Counted from the first letter of the stretch, positions 19,060-27,702 are shown. The stretch: DNA of 64,000 bases from Epilithonimonas lactis (GCF_900110605.1 NZ_FOFI01000004.1:62001-126000); one strand, 5' to 3'. Numbers and translations are program-made. Notes: generated by a model from the letters alone, not told the origin.

Positions 19060-19261
19060 AAAATACTAACTTTACTAAATATTAATTATCTAAATTTTTG
19101 CTTTCTCCAAGTCTATATCAGAATGATTAAAATTAATGGAAAAATAATCAGATTAAATTAACATTACAATAATTTTTAAGATAGATTGGTTATGAAATAA
19201 ATATATTAACTTTAAGTCAGTGAATAATGCTTGAAAGAAAACTTTTCAATTTTTAAACGCA

Positions 19262-21031
19262 ATGGAAAACCTTTCGATAGAAATAAAGGGTGAAAAGATC
19301 CACATCGGTCTTGTGCTGGCTGGTGCAGTAACGGCTGGCGCTTACACTGCTGGCGTGCTGGATTATCTCTTCAGCACCTTGCTTTTGTGGGAAGAAAAAC
19401 ATAAGGAAGATCCTGTGAATGTACCGAAACCCAATGTGGTGATTGATATTTTTACCGGTGCTTCTGCGGGAAGTATTGCTGCAGCCGTATCGCTCATTGG
19501 TCTTGCAAAAGGTGCTTTGAAGGAAGTTACAGATCCATATTCGGCAGAGGCAAGAGATAATATTCTTTTTGATACTTGGGTCAATTTCGGATTGAATGAC
19601 AGCGAGGATATCTCCCAATATCTACTTTCTGCTGGCGACCTGGAAAATGGCAAGCTGGAGTCTCTTTTGAATGTCCAATTTATGGATCAGCTGATTGATA
19701 AGATTGTGTTAAAATCACAGTCGATAGAGATCAATGTGCTGCCAGATTTCATCAATCCGAATCTTGATGTCCTATTGACTTTAAGCAATCTCAAGGGAAT
19801 TCCGATAGATCTCTATTATGATTCGGACAACAATAAGGTGGCCCATACGATGTCTTACCACAAAGGATTTGCCTACTTCCAAAACAATAAACAAGACAGT
19901 GATACCTCAAAATTAAACCTTGACCTGAACGACGAGGATTCCATCAGATTCTTTCTAAAATGTGCCAGGGCGAGCGGTGCGTTCCCTTTGGGATTAAAAA
20001 GCGTTTCTTTTGAGAAGATACCCAAAGATTACATTATCGGAAACCTCAAAAGGATATTTGGCAATGAATTCAAATTTGTTCCCAGGATTGACGATTTCTA
20101 CAACTTTACCGCGGTAGATGGCGGCCTTACGAACAATGAACCGATCGCAGAAGCACTCAGGGTCATCGGAAAGGAATTCAATAAGAATTATAAAATGATC
20201 ATGGTCGATCCGTTTCCAAGCTATATTTTACCCAAAGGTTTGGAAAAGAAGGAGGCGGATGATGACCTTTTCAAAACCATTCCAAAACTTGTGTCCACTT
20301 TGCGCCAACAGGCTTCTTTCAAGGAAAATGACATCACCGATATGTTTGATGACAGTACCGACAAGAATATGATCTGGCCAACGCGTTACAACGAGAAAAA
20401 GGAACTTCTTCCCAACACCATCGCTTGCGGCGCGTTGTCAGGATTTGCGGGATTTATCAACAAAGATTTCCGCGTGCACGACTACATGCTTGGCCGCAAG
20501 AATTGTCAGAGTTTCCTGCGCTATTATTTTCATTTGGAAGCGGAACTGCATCCATCAATATCAGAATGGTCGGAGCCTTTGAAAGAAAAATATGCTTTCA
20601 GTGATAATAAGACCAACAAAACAATGATTCCCATTATCCCGGATTTTAGGATTGAATCAAAACAAATCATGGACCGCAATACGCGTTTTTATCCTTACAT
20701 CAATGAGTCAAATACCAAAGGTCTCACATTTCCATCCATTGATTATCAAAAGGATCTCGTGCCGCTGGAAAAAATCCTTAATAAAAGGCTCAAGTCAATT
20801 GTGGATATCACTTATGACCATCTGCGAAAAAAAGAAGATAATGCGACGATTCCTATCATCAAAAAGCGAAACGAACTTGTTTTCATCAAGGACTTTAAAG
20901 TGAGAGTCTGGAAATTCCTTGGTTACACGTTTATGAGGTCGGTGGGAAATCGTTTTATCGCCACGACGCTCAGCAACAAAATTATCAACATCATTATCGA
21001 AGAACTTTTTAAATATAAACTTTTAAAATAG
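19262..21031 (+). CDS. Patatin-like phospholipase
   Basis: A 589-residue patatin/RssA-type lipase without a signal peptide. The oxyanion loop is LVLAGAVTAGAYTAGVLDYL (from about 17), the nucleophile elbow is GASAGS (Ser68) and the catalytic Asp is Asp286 in VDGGLTNNEP, giving the Ser/Asp dyad of phospholipase A. The C-terminal half (about 330-589) is long and contains a basic helical end. Its start is 245 bases past the repressor start, on the opposite strand, and the amidase follows after only 3 bases. Patatin enzymes serve in lipid turnover and also as membrane-killing effectors of defence systems; the context does not say which. Confidence 0.85.
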   Translation: MENLSIEIKGEKIHIGLVLAGAVTAGAYTAGVLDYLFSTLLLWEEKHKEDPVNVPKPNVVIDIFTGASAGSIAAAVSLIGLAKGALKEVTDPYSAEARDNILFDTWVNFGLNDSEDISQYLLSAGDLENGKLESLLNVQFMDQLIDKIVLKSQSIEINVLPDFINPNLDVLLTLSNLKGIPIDLYYDSDNNKVAHTMSYHKGFAYFQNNKQDSDTSKLNLDLNDEDSIRFFLKCARASGAFPLGLKSVSFEKIPKDYIIGNLKRIFGNEFKFVPRIDDFYNFTAVDGGLTNNEPIAEALRVIGKEFNKNYKMIMVDPFPSYILPKGLEKKEADDDLFKTIPKLVSTLRQQASFKENDITDMFDDSTDKNMIWPTRYNEKKELLPNTIACGALSGFAGFINKDFRVHDYMLGRKNCQSFLRYYFHLEAELHPSISEWSEPLKEKYAFSDNKTNKTMIPIIPDFRIESKQIMDRNTRFYPYINESNTKGLTFPSIDYQKDLVPLEKILNKRLKSIVDITYDHLRKKEDNATIPIIKKRNELVFIKDFKVRVWKFLGYTFMRSVGNRFIATTLSNKIINIIIEELFKYKLLK

Positions 21032-21034
21032 AAC

Positions 21035-22024
21035 ATGGAAACAAAGTATGGCTTTACAATGATGACACGCGAAGAATTTGGTAATTATATATCCAAATTG
21101 AAGATCGCTCGTACAATTCTATCAATACAGCAACACCATACGTACATTCCATCTTATATTCATTTCAAAGGAAATAACCACTTCGAATTGCAGAAAGGCA
21201 TGAAAAATACCCACGTCAATCTGAATGGATGGGTGGACATTGGGCAACATATTTCCATCTTTCCCGATGGCTCGATCGTGACAGGTCGAAATTTTGAAAC
21301 TTCACCAGCCTGTATCTACGGGAACAATGCCAATGCTTTCTGTATCGAAAATATTGGAAATTTTGATTCAGGAGCAGATGTGATGACCGTTGAACAAAAG
21401 GATTCGATCATAGAAGTGACCGCGCATCTTTGTAGAAAATTCAGTTTGGTTGCGGATACTAATAGGATCGTTTACCACCATTGGTTCAACTTGGCAACAG
21501 GTGTAAGAAATAATGGTTCCGGCAATAATAAGTCTTGTCCGGGAACTCATTTTTTTGGTGGTAATAAAGTCGAAGATTGTGAAATATATTTCATTCCACT
21601 TATATCTTCACGTTTAAAAGATCTATCTGTAACAATTGGCAATGAAAAGATGATCAAATATGTGAGTGTGACATCTAATATTCTTAATGTCAGGTCAGGT
21701 CCAGCTTCATCCAATGAAATTGTGAAAGAGCGCGGTACAGTTGTATTTGGTGCTGTTTTGAGAGTCTATGAAGAGAAAGATAAATGGTACAAAATATCAT
21801 CGTCTTCGCAACATTGGGTTTCGGCTGCCAATACCAAAGACGTGAAGAAATCGGTAGTGAATTCGAACACTTTGAACGTCCGATCAGGACCAGGAACCAA
21901 TTTTGAGAAGATCAGTTCCCTGACCAAAGGAACCGAGGTTTTCATCTATCAGCAGGAAGATGGATGGTCGCAAATTGCAAATGATGAAAAATGGGTGAAA
22001 GATTCCTATCTGTCCTTTTCCTGA
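21035..22024 (+). CDS. N-acetylmuramoyl-L-alanine amidase with two SH3b domains
   Basis: A 329-residue zinc amidase without a signal peptide. The N-terminal Amidase_2-like domain (about 20-175) has QQHHTYIP (first zinc His), GWVDIGQHISIFPDGSI, ENIGNFD, a second His in VYHHWFN and CPGTHFFGG, where a Cys stands at the position of the last zinc ligand. Two SH3b repeats follow (about 210-268 and 276-329), each with the LNVRSGP signature, which usually bind cell wall. The enzyme would cut the muramoyl-L-Ala bond. It is the middle gene of a tightly packed operon with the patatin phospholipase. A cytoplasmic, phage-lysin-like form is unusual next to a phospholipase. Confidence 0.85.
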   Translation: METKYGFTMMTREEFGNYISKLKIARTILSIQQHHTYIPSYIHFKGNNHFELQKGMKNTHVNLNGWVDIGQHISIFPDGSIVTGRNFETSPACIYGNNANAFCIENIGNFDSGADVMTVEQKDSIIEVTAHLCRKFSLVADTNRIVYHHWFNLATGVRNNGSGNNKSCPGTHFFGGNKVEDCEIYFIPLISSRLKDLSVTIGNEKMIKYVSVTSNILNVRSGPASSNEIVKERGTVVFGAVLRVYEEKDKWYKISSSSQHWVSAANTKDVKKSVVNSNTLNVRSGPGTNFEKISSLTKGTEVFIYQQEDGWSQIANDEKWVKDSYLSFS

Positions 22025-22071
22025 TATCGACCGACAAATATTATAATCAACTAATTGCAAAAGAAAAACCT

Positions 22072-22959
22072 ATGAAAAATTTTTCAGAATTAAACGCTTT
22101 GGAAGCTGTAACACTTTACCAGTCAATGAATCTGGATGAGGTAGCAAATGATATTATAAAGAACAACGAGAATTCCAACCTCGATTCTGTACAATGGCCC
22201 TGGAACCGCGAGCCCAAAGCTTGGGAACATTCTTCGTACGCCTTTGGTTTTGTTCCCGAAAATGATTCCTCTGACCAAAACCTGTCGATATATGAAGCAC
22301 GCAGCATCAGTGCTGACGAATCCCTGAAAAACAGTCAGGTCACAATTAGTTTGGATTATTTGAGAGCCTACGATTATCCAGGCAAGGGAAAACATCGGGT
22401 GCTTTTCAAATTCAGTGCAAAAAATTATGTCAACGAAAGTTCAGAACAGGCTTTTAGCTTCAATCAGACTTTTGCGATAGAAGAAGGACAGCGCGCTCCG
22501 ATTTCGGGATATCCAATTTTCGTAGGACTTACGACGGGAAATCAGCTGTTGCAATTTGATGTCGAGATGGTGAATGTTTCGAATGATAATGATGACAAAC
22601 TGCTGGAAGCGCTGGAGAATGGCGTGGTGAAAAATGGGATCACACTGATCAATTCCATCAATCCAATTCTTCCCGTCTTGACCGAATATGCCACAGGAAT
22701 TACAAAATTGATCGCAAGTCGCAATAGGAATAGAGAGATCACGGCTCCTAAGATGGGACTTTACTTCGGGAAAACGCCATCACATCTGAAAATTGCGAAA
22801 GGACTTTACATCGCTCTTCAAATATCCGATCCTGGCAATTTTGATTGGAGTCAGTGGAAATATGATCGAAACTTCGGAACCATTCGTTCAAAAGATGGCG
22901 TCCATTCTGATCTTCCATATAATTATTTTGCCTTCAGCATCAGTGAGATGAATAAGTAA
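22072..22959 (+). CDS. Unknown protein, third gene of the phospholipase/amidase operon
   Basis: A 295-residue protein of no family I recognise. The ATG at 22072 is preferred because the upstream frame overlaps the amidase gene. No signal peptide or membrane segment is obvious, and no catalytic motif is visible. The middle (about 80-190) looks beta-rich (VTISLDYLRAYD, HRVLFKFSAKNYV, NQTFAIEE), and a short stretch (EYATGITKLIASRNR) is helical. Position 47 bases after the amidase stop, with no terminator between, suggests a common message. Its partner genes suggest an envelope-related role, but this is only inference. Confidence 0.7.
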   Translation: MKNFSELNALEAVTLYQSMNLDEVANDIIKNNENSNLDSVQWPWNREPKAWEHSSYAFGFVPENDSSDQNLSIYEARSISADESLKNSQVTISLDYLRAYDYPGKGKHRVLFKFSAKNYVNESSEQAFSFNQTFAIEEGQRAPISGYPIFVGLTTGNQLLQFDVEMVNVSNDNDDKLLEALENGVVKNGITLINSINPILPVLTEYATGITKLIASRNRNREITAPKMGLYFGKTPSHLKIAKGLYIALQISDPGNFDWSQWKYDRNFGTIRSKDGVHSDLPYNYFAFSISEMNK

Positions 22960-23012
22960 TAGGATCAGATAATTCGAAGAGAAGATTTGTAATCTTTTTA
23001 TATATAATTAAC

Positions 23013-23561
23013 TTATAATTTGTTCAATTTGTTGACCAGATAACTGATCATTTGTGCGACACTTTCTGCTGGCAGAACAAAGTCACTTTCGACCCAATTT
23101 TTGATCACGGCAATGCTTCCTTTTTCACCAAATTCATAGGCCATTTCTACAAATGGTTTTGTTTCTGGTGTCAACTCGATCTGGTCTTCCACCGGGAAAT
23201 GATTTCGAACGCTTGTCAGGATGCGAGACAGGATGCCACTTCCGTCACCTTTTGTGAAAACGATTTTGCTCATCTCTTTGTCATTTTCCAATAATTTGCA
23301 GCTGAGCAGTATCACTTCATCCATTTTGTAGCTTTGTCGTAAAACAGCGCTTAATTTCTCAAAGACTTCCTCCTCCAGCTCCAGCAAGATATCCATTGGA
23401 ATGTTGTAATGCCGATAGAATGAATTTCGATTCACATCGGCTGTTTTGCAAAGTTCTGTGATGGAGATCTGACTTAATTCTTTGTCCTTCAACAGATCAA
23501 ATAGAGCCTCTCGCAACAGTTTTTTGGTGTATTGCACCCTTCGGTCTTTTCTTAATTCCAT
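23013..23561 (-). CDS. TetR/AcrR-family regulator
   Basis: A 182-residue protein with an N-terminal TetR helix-turn-helix (about 8-56, VQYTKKLLREALFDLLKDKELS followed by ISITELCKTADVNRNSFYRHY) and a helical C-terminal ligand-binding part. It is transcribed divergently from the NAD(P) epimerase gene across a 215-base region that holds three perfect palindromes and its own -7 box. Repression of itself and of the epimerase gene is likely. The inducer is unknown. Confidence 0.85.
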   Translation of the reverse strand: MELRKDRRVQYTKKLLREALFDLLKDKELSQISITELCKTADVNRNSFYRHYNIPMDILLELEEEVFEKLSAVLRQSYKMDEVILLSCKLLENDKEMSKIVFTKGDGSGILSRILTSVRNHFPVEDQIELTPETKPFVEMAYEFGEKGSIAVIKNWVESDFVLPAESVAQMISYLVNKLNKL

Positions 23562-23598
23562 CTTAATTTTTTTTAGTTACGCTACAAAATCAACCACT

Positions 23599-23614
23599 TT
23601 CGATGCGTATCGAA
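23599..23614. promoter_or_regulatory. Palindrome in the tetR/epimerase intergenic region
   Basis: TTCGAT-GCGT-ATCGAA is a perfect 16-bp inverted repeat located 38 bases before the tetR ATG. It is a candidate TetR operator, one of three in this region. Confidence 0.45.
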
Positions 23615-23644
23615 CAGATCTTGTCGGTTTGATTCATTAATTCA

Positions 23645-23657
23645 ATTCACTGTGAAT
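23645..23657. promoter_or_regulatory. Second palindrome in the tetR/epimerase region
   Basis: ATTCAC-T-GTGAAT is a perfect 13-bp inverted repeat. Its role is uncertain, since it is short enough to occur by chance in AT-rich DNA. Confidence 0.35.
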
Positions 23658-23699
23658 AGCTTTACGATGTGATTTGAATGAAGCATTATGTTAGATAAC

Positions 23700-23712
23700 G
23701 AACAATGTGTTC
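23700..23712. promoter_or_regulatory. Third palindrome, next to the tetR -7 box
   Basis: GAACA-ATG-TGTTC is a perfect 13-bp palindrome immediately downstream (minus strand) of the tetR -7 box at 23722-23715, where a bound repressor would block RNA polymerase. It is the best placed of the three palindromes. Confidence 0.5.
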
Positions 23713-23714
23713 TA

Positions 23715-23722
23715 CAAATGTA
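23715..23722 (-). promoter_or_regulatory. -7 promoter box for tetR
   Basis: Minus-strand TACATTTG matches TAnnTTTG exactly, with TTTA 19 bases upstream (23745-23742) as a possible -33. The leader to the ATG at 23561 would be about 145 bases, longer than usual, so a second promoter is possible. Confidence 0.45.
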
Positions 23723-23776
23723 AAGATTATTCTAATGCTTCTAAACGTAATAAACCAATCAATTAAAATATTTAAA

Positions 23777-24841
23777 ATGGAAAAGACGATAGTTAAAACT
23801 AAAAAAAGAATCCTTCTCACAGGTGCATCCGGAACAGTGGGTTTCGAAACTTTGAAGCATCTGATGAAAGATCCCACTTATGAAATTACAGTTTTCGATG
23901 TCAAGACTTCAAAGTCTGTTAAAAAATTAGCGCCTTTGCGTGAGCGCGTTGAAATTGTTTATGGTGATGTCAGCATTGCTACGGATCTGGAAAAGGTAAG
24001 TCAAAACAAGGATGTAGCGATTCATTTGGCAGCAATCATTCCGCCACTTGCAGACATAAATCCCGAATTGGCCTATCGCGTGAATGTTCAAGGAACGGAA
24101 AATTTTATTCACGCCTTGGAGAAAAATTCACCCAAATGTCATTTGCTGTTCAGCTCCAGTATTTCTGTGTATGGTGACCGTGTCAAAAATCCTAAGATTT
24201 CTGTCCATGATGCTTTGAAACCAAGTCCTGGTGACCAATATGGTGAGACCAAGATCTTGTGTGAAAAAGCTATTCAGGACTCAAAATTGTCTTGGACGAT
24301 ATTCCGATTGGCCGCAATCATGGGAAATCACAAGATCTCTAAACTGATGTTCCACATGCCACTTGATACGCCGATGGAAATCTGTACACCACAAGATACG
24401 GGACGTGCCTTTGCCAATGCAATCGCTTTTGAAGGTCAACTTCGAAATCGCATTTTCAATCTTGGTGGAGGTGAAGCGTGTGTTATCTCTTACCGTTCTT
24501 TTTTGATGAGGATGTTTGATGCATTTGGACTTGGCGACGCGGATTTTCCAGAAAAAGCGTTTGCAGAGAAGAATTTTCATTGCGGTATCATGTCAGACGG
24601 TGATGAGTTGGAATCGATCATCCATTTTCGCCGGCAAAATTTAGAAGATCATTTCGAGCTGGTCAAAAAAGCGGTTCATCCTTTGCAGAAGAAGATGACC
24701 ATCCTTTTCCGTACTCCAATCAAACGTTGGTTGCTTGCACAGTCCGAACCTTACAAGGCTTACAGAACTGGAAATGTAGACGAAATAGAATATTTCTTTA
24801 ATAAAATCGAAAAGAAAAAACTTGAACCAACTTATCATTAA
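23777..24841 (+). CDS. NAD(P)-dependent epimerase/dehydratase-like protein (extended SDR)
   Basis: A 354-residue cytoplasmic extended SDR from the ATG at 23777 (MEKTIVKTKKRILLTG). The Rossmann motif is GASGTVG, the active-site region has SSSISVYG and the YGETK catalytic Tyr-Lys pair, and the C-terminal substrate domain is present. These enzymes use NAD(P) on nucleotide-sugars or other carbonyl substrates; the particular substrate is not deducible. It is divergent from tetR and followed after 18 bases by a DUF2141 gene, probably in one operon that ends at the 25297-25329 terminator. Confidence 0.82.
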   Translation: MEKTIVKTKKRILLTGASGTVGFETLKHLMKDPTYEITVFDVKTSKSVKKLAPLRERVEIVYGDVSIATDLEKVSQNKDVAIHLAAIIPPLADINPELAYRVNVQGTENFIHALEKNSPKCHLLFSSSISVYGDRVKNPKISVHDALKPSPGDQYGETKILCEKAIQDSKLSWTIFRLAAIMGNHKISKLMFHMPLDTPMEICTPQDTGRAFANAIAFEGQLRNRIFNLGGGEACVISYRSFLMRMFDAFGLGDADFPEKAFAEKNFHCGIMSDGDELESIIHFRRQNLEDHFELVKKAVHPLQKKMTILFRTPIKRWLLAQSEPYKAYRTGNVDEIEYFFNKIEKKKLEPTYH

Positions 24842-24859
24842 CCAAAAAAAATAGAATTT

Positions 24860-25276
24860 ATGTTACAAAAAATAATCGTGGTGATGCTTATAATCACAGT
24901 CAATACCACGTTTTTCGCACAACACCATTTTACGGTGGAGGTTTCTGATCTCGTGCCAGACAAAGGCTCATTGTATCTCGGTCTTTACAATAAGAAAGTC
25001 GGTTTCTTGAAGGAAAATGCAGCTTTCGCCAATGGTAAAATCAAAGTCACGGGAAATAAAGTGAGCTATACTTTCAAAAATATTCCTGTTGGAGAATATG
25101 CTGTTGCCGTGTATCAGGATGTCAACAACAATGGAAAATGCGACCGGAATCTAGTCGGCTATCCAACCGAGGGATTTGGTTTTTCTAAAAATTTCAGACC
25201 CAAACTTTCTGCTCCAACATTCGATGAGGTGAAAATTACAGTCAGACAATCCACCAAAACCAGTATTGCTTTGTAG
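24860..25276 (+). CDS. DUF2141 exported protein
   Basis: A 138-residue protein with a signal peptide (1-20, NTTFFAQ). The body matches DUF2141: GSLYLGLYNKKVGFLK, FKNIPVGEYAVAVYQDVNNNGKCDRNLVGYPTEGFGFS. The 'DxNxNGKxD' segment is calcium-loop like. The family is secreted or periplasmic and of unknown role, common in Bacteroidota and often beside membrane or lipid genes. It is 18 bases after the epimerase stop and is followed by a strong hairpin terminator. Confidence 0.85.
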   Translation: MLQKIIVVMLIITVNTTFFAQHHFTVEVSDLVPDKGSLYLGLYNKKVGFLKENAAFANGKIKVTGNKVSYTFKNIPVGEYAVAVYQDVNNNGKCDRNLVGYPTEGFGFSKNFRPKLSAPTFDEVKITVRQSTKTSIAL

Positions 25277-25296
25277 TTGGATCTCAATTTAAAATC

Positions 25297-25329
25297 AAAC
25301 AACGCCACTGGATCATAGTGGCGTTGTTT
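25297..25329 (+). terminator. Strong hairpin terminator
   Basis: A perfect 13-bp stem (AAACAACGCCACT / AGTGGCGTTGTTT) with a 7-base loop lies 20 bases after the DUF2141 stop. Because the stem has A-rich and T-rich ends it may terminate both the DUF2141 transcript and the convergent cupin gene. Confidence 0.8.
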
Positions 25330-25365
25330 CTATTGTAAAAATTTAAATATTCAATTTATTTAAGA

Positions 25366-25854
25366 TCAATCGTGGTCGTTATCTGCAACAAAAAAATCAT
25401 CAGCATTCTCCGCAATCGGAATGTAAAGTCGTTCCCAAGCCTTGCTTCTCACCATATCCCAACTGTGGCCTTTTCCCTTCAAATCTTCTGCTAATAGGAC
25501 AGTTCCTGGTTTGATGATGAAGGTGGAACCATCTGTCACCTTGAATCTGATATTTCCCTTCAATGTGATTACATATTGCCTTCTCGGAGCAGGATGCGCA
25601 TTCTTTTCCCAATCTTCCGTCTTGTTGCTCATCCAGAAAGTAGTGGTGTTCAGATGTTTCAAAGTAGGAATTCTCCCTTTCTCGAAAGTACAAGAACCAT
25701 CGGGATTGTTGATGAGCCTCACCGCAGGAATATATTCTTTCGATTCTTCCTTATTGACCTTGATGCTGAGGTTTTTGTTTTCTTTGTCCTGTGCTTTCAT
25801 TACGAATGAGCTTAATGCCAATGCGAGGCATATTCCTTTGATGAATTTTTTCAT
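25366..25854 (-). CDS. Exported cupin-like protein
   Basis: A 162-residue protein with a signal peptide (1-21, VMKAQ). The body looks like a cupin: PAPRRQYVITLKGNIRFKV, DGSTFIIKPGTVLLAEDLKGKGHSW, with a His and conserved prolines and glycines, though the usual metal-binding HxH pair is incomplete. The C-terminus (ADNDHD) is acidic. It is the last gene of the porin-Dabb-cupin operon, 18 bases after the Dabb stop. Periplasmic location is predicted; function is unknown. Confidence 0.72.
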   Translation of the reverse strand: MKKFIKGICLALALSSFVMKAQDKENKNLSIKVNKEESKEYIPAVRLINNPDGSCTFEKGRIPTLKHLNTTTFWMSNKTEDWEKNAHPAPRRQYVITLKGNIRFKVTDGSTFIIKPGTVLLAEDLKGKGHSWDMVRSKAWERLYIPIAENADDFFVADNDHD

Positions 25855-25872
25855 TTTAAATATAATTCTTTA

Positions 25873-26292
25873 TTAATTGTAAACAGTATCATAAACCAAC
25901 ATTTTTTCAAAAAACGGTTTGTATTTTTGAACTAAAGCCAGATGTTCAGGAAGTTTACCGTAAGCTTCCAGTTCTTCCAAAGTCTCAAATTGCATTGCAC
26001 AATTGTAACTGTAGGTGCTGTCTAGAACTGTTCTTGGGCTGGAGCCTGCCGGTTTTCCGTATTGAAGATTTTTTTGATAAGGAAGTTTTTTCAGACCTTC
26101 GAAGAAGTTTTCGAAGTCTTTTACTTCTGCAGTAGAAAGGTCTTTTCTGAGCCAAAAGAACAAATTGTGAGCGTACACTTTTTTTGGTTTTATGGGATTG
26201 ATATTTGGTAAAACTGATGCGAACATCGTTCCTGATAAAAGCAGCAGGGCAGAAGCCTGTACAGACCGGAACAAGAATTTTCTTCTTTCCAT
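25873..26292 (-). CDS. Dabb-type (stress-responsive A/B barrel) exported protein
   Basis: About 140 residues from the ATG at 26292 (MERRKFLFRSV). The frame upstream overlaps the porin gene and is not used. The start carries twin arginines (ERRKFLF) before a hydrophobic helix, so Tat export is possible. The mature part (about 40-135) has HNLFFWLRKDLSTAEVKDFENFFEGLKKL and a later PEHLALVQKYKPFFEKMLVYD, the dimeric alpha+beta barrel pattern of the Dabb family. Related barrels bind or turn over small molecules such as haem or aldehydes. Middle gene of the porin operon. Confidence 0.75.
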   Translation of the reverse strand: MERRKFLFRSVQASALLLLSGTMFASVLPNINPIKPKKVYAHNLFFWLRKDLSTAEVKDFENFFEGLKKLPYQKNLQYGKPAGSSPRTVLDSTYSYNCAMQFETLEELEAYGKLPEHLALVQKYKPFFEKMLVYDTVYN

Positions 26293-26305
26293 TTTATTTA
26301 TTTTT

Positions 26306-27634
26306 TTAATTAAAATCAATTCGGTATTTGAGGACAAACTGCCATTGTCTGTCAGAAACAACACCTTTGTTTAAGGCATCTCCTGCGAAAATTGGCCGGT
26401 TCTGTGCATCGAAGGTCAATCGGGAAGACATTCCGTTCATTAGTAATGAGATTCCTGCGTCATACACGATTGCGTTGTCCTGAAGGCCTTTCAAGTTTGA
26501 TAATTGCATCCCAACCGCTGGCTGAAGTTGCAGGTTCTTTTTATCTTTATTAAAGTAGGGAAGTGTGCCGCCAACTTGTACGTAATAGGTATTTCCAGTT
26601 CCAATTACAGGCATTGCATTTCCGGCACCATTGAGACTCGCTTGTGTAGCATTCACGGAAGTTGCGGGATTATTGGTTCCAACGTAACGAACATAGTTTG
26701 GTCCATAATCATTGTACATCGCCATTCCATAAGCACTTATCGAGGTTCCTTTGTCTTTGTTTATTGGCGCATCATAGAACAAATCGACCGCGTAATTCTG
26801 CATATCATCACTCTGAACATTGTTATCAAAGTCCTTGTGCCAAGTTGCATTATGAATGTAATCGAAACCAGCTCCCAAACTCAGGACATTCTTTTTGCCT
26901 CCATAAGTTCCGGAATTGAAAGGTGTTGTGATGTTTTCTTTATCCAAAAAAGCATATCGGAAATAACCTGAGAAATCTTTTCCTGGCGAGTTTTTACTGA
27001 AGGTCGCAACATTCACTTTTGGTTCCGCGGTCGCCATTGTGTAAGGATCGGCGACCACCAATCGGTAATCGAATCTTCCTAATTGACCTTTCGCATAAAC
27101 ACTTAATTCTCTCACGGTGTAATCTGTTGCGCCAGCGTTTGAAGTGGCGTAAGCAGGCAAATCGTACAGCAAAGTATTCAAAGGTCCAGTCGTAAATCTT
27201 GATAATCCTCTCCAAGTGGAACGTCCGGCGCCGACCGCAATTTTATCATTAAAAGCATATTCCGCATAAGCATCCAGAAGGTCTATGTAATTGCTGGCTT
27301 TCGCATTCATATTTACGTTGGTGGTTCCGGCCTGTAAAACGAACATTAGTTTTTCTGTTGGTTTGTAGGTCATTTTCACTCTCACTCTTCTAAGAGACAG
27401 ATCGGAAACGTCAGATTTTGCCTGGTCGTTGATGAGACTTCCTGGATTCAGTTGCGTGTATCTCGCCCATAATTCCGCATAGCCACTGAAGGAAACATAG
27501 CGCGTATGTTCGTCGTTCAGATAATGGGTGAGTCCTGGATTATTAAAGTCATTTTTTTTCTGAGCCTCCATTTTAGCTGACATTCCCAATATGGTAAGTA
27601 GGGCCAGCCCGGCTTTAAAAGATTTTTTGTTCAT
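26306..27634 (-). CDS. Outer-membrane porin-like protein (O/P type)
   Basis: A 442-residue beta-barrel protein with a signal peptide (1-24, MEAQ). It opens with FSGYAELWARYTQLNPGS and SDLSLRRVRVKMTYKPTEKLMFVLQAGTTN, and ends with QWQFVLKYRIDFN, consistent with a phosphate-selective porin O/P-like barrel. Ligand specificity cannot be read from the sequence. It is the first gene of an operon with Dabb and cupin-like proteins, and is divergent from an OmpR/HK system. Its minus-strand -7 box lies at 27679-27672. Confidence 0.75.
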   Translation of the reverse strand: MNKKSFKAGLALLTILGMSAKMEAQKKNDFNNPGLTHYLNDEHTRYVSFSGYAELWARYTQLNPGSLINDQAKSDVSDLSLRRVRVKMTYKPTEKLMFVLQAGTTNVNMNAKASNYIDLLDAYAEYAFNDKIAVGAGRSTWRGLSRFTTGPLNTLLYDLPAYATSNAGATDYTVRELSVYAKGQLGRFDYRLVVADPYTMATAEPKVNVATFSKNSPGKDFSGYFRYAFLDKENITTPFNSGTYGGKKNVLSLGAGFDYIHNATWHKDFDNNVQSDDMQNYAVDLFYDAPINKDKGTSISAYGMAMYNDYGPNYVRYVGTNNPATSVNATQASLNGAGNAMPVIGTGNTYYVQVGGTLPYFNKDKKNLQLQPAVGMQLSNLKGLQDNAIVYDAGISLLMNGMSSRLTFDAQNRPIFAGDALNKGVVSDRQWQFVLKYRIDFN

Positions 27635-27671
27635 AATATGGATTGTCCTCTTTTGTTGATTTCAACGGGGG

Positions 27672-27679
27672 CAAAATTA
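27672..27679 (-). promoter_or_regulatory. -7 promoter box for the porin operon
   Basis: Minus-strand TAATTTTG matches TAnnTTTG exactly, 37 bases before the porin ATG. Its upstream side faces the 11-bp-period repeat array at 27703-27742. Confidence 0.5.
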
Positions 27680-27702
27680 CTTTCGGAAATCTCGGATCGT
27701 CG

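Noticed and set aside
21035-22024. Amidase as evidence of an integrated prophage
   Set aside because: No other phage genes (integrase, terminase, tail, capsid) are in the region; only the lysin-like domain set and the S24 repressor point that way.
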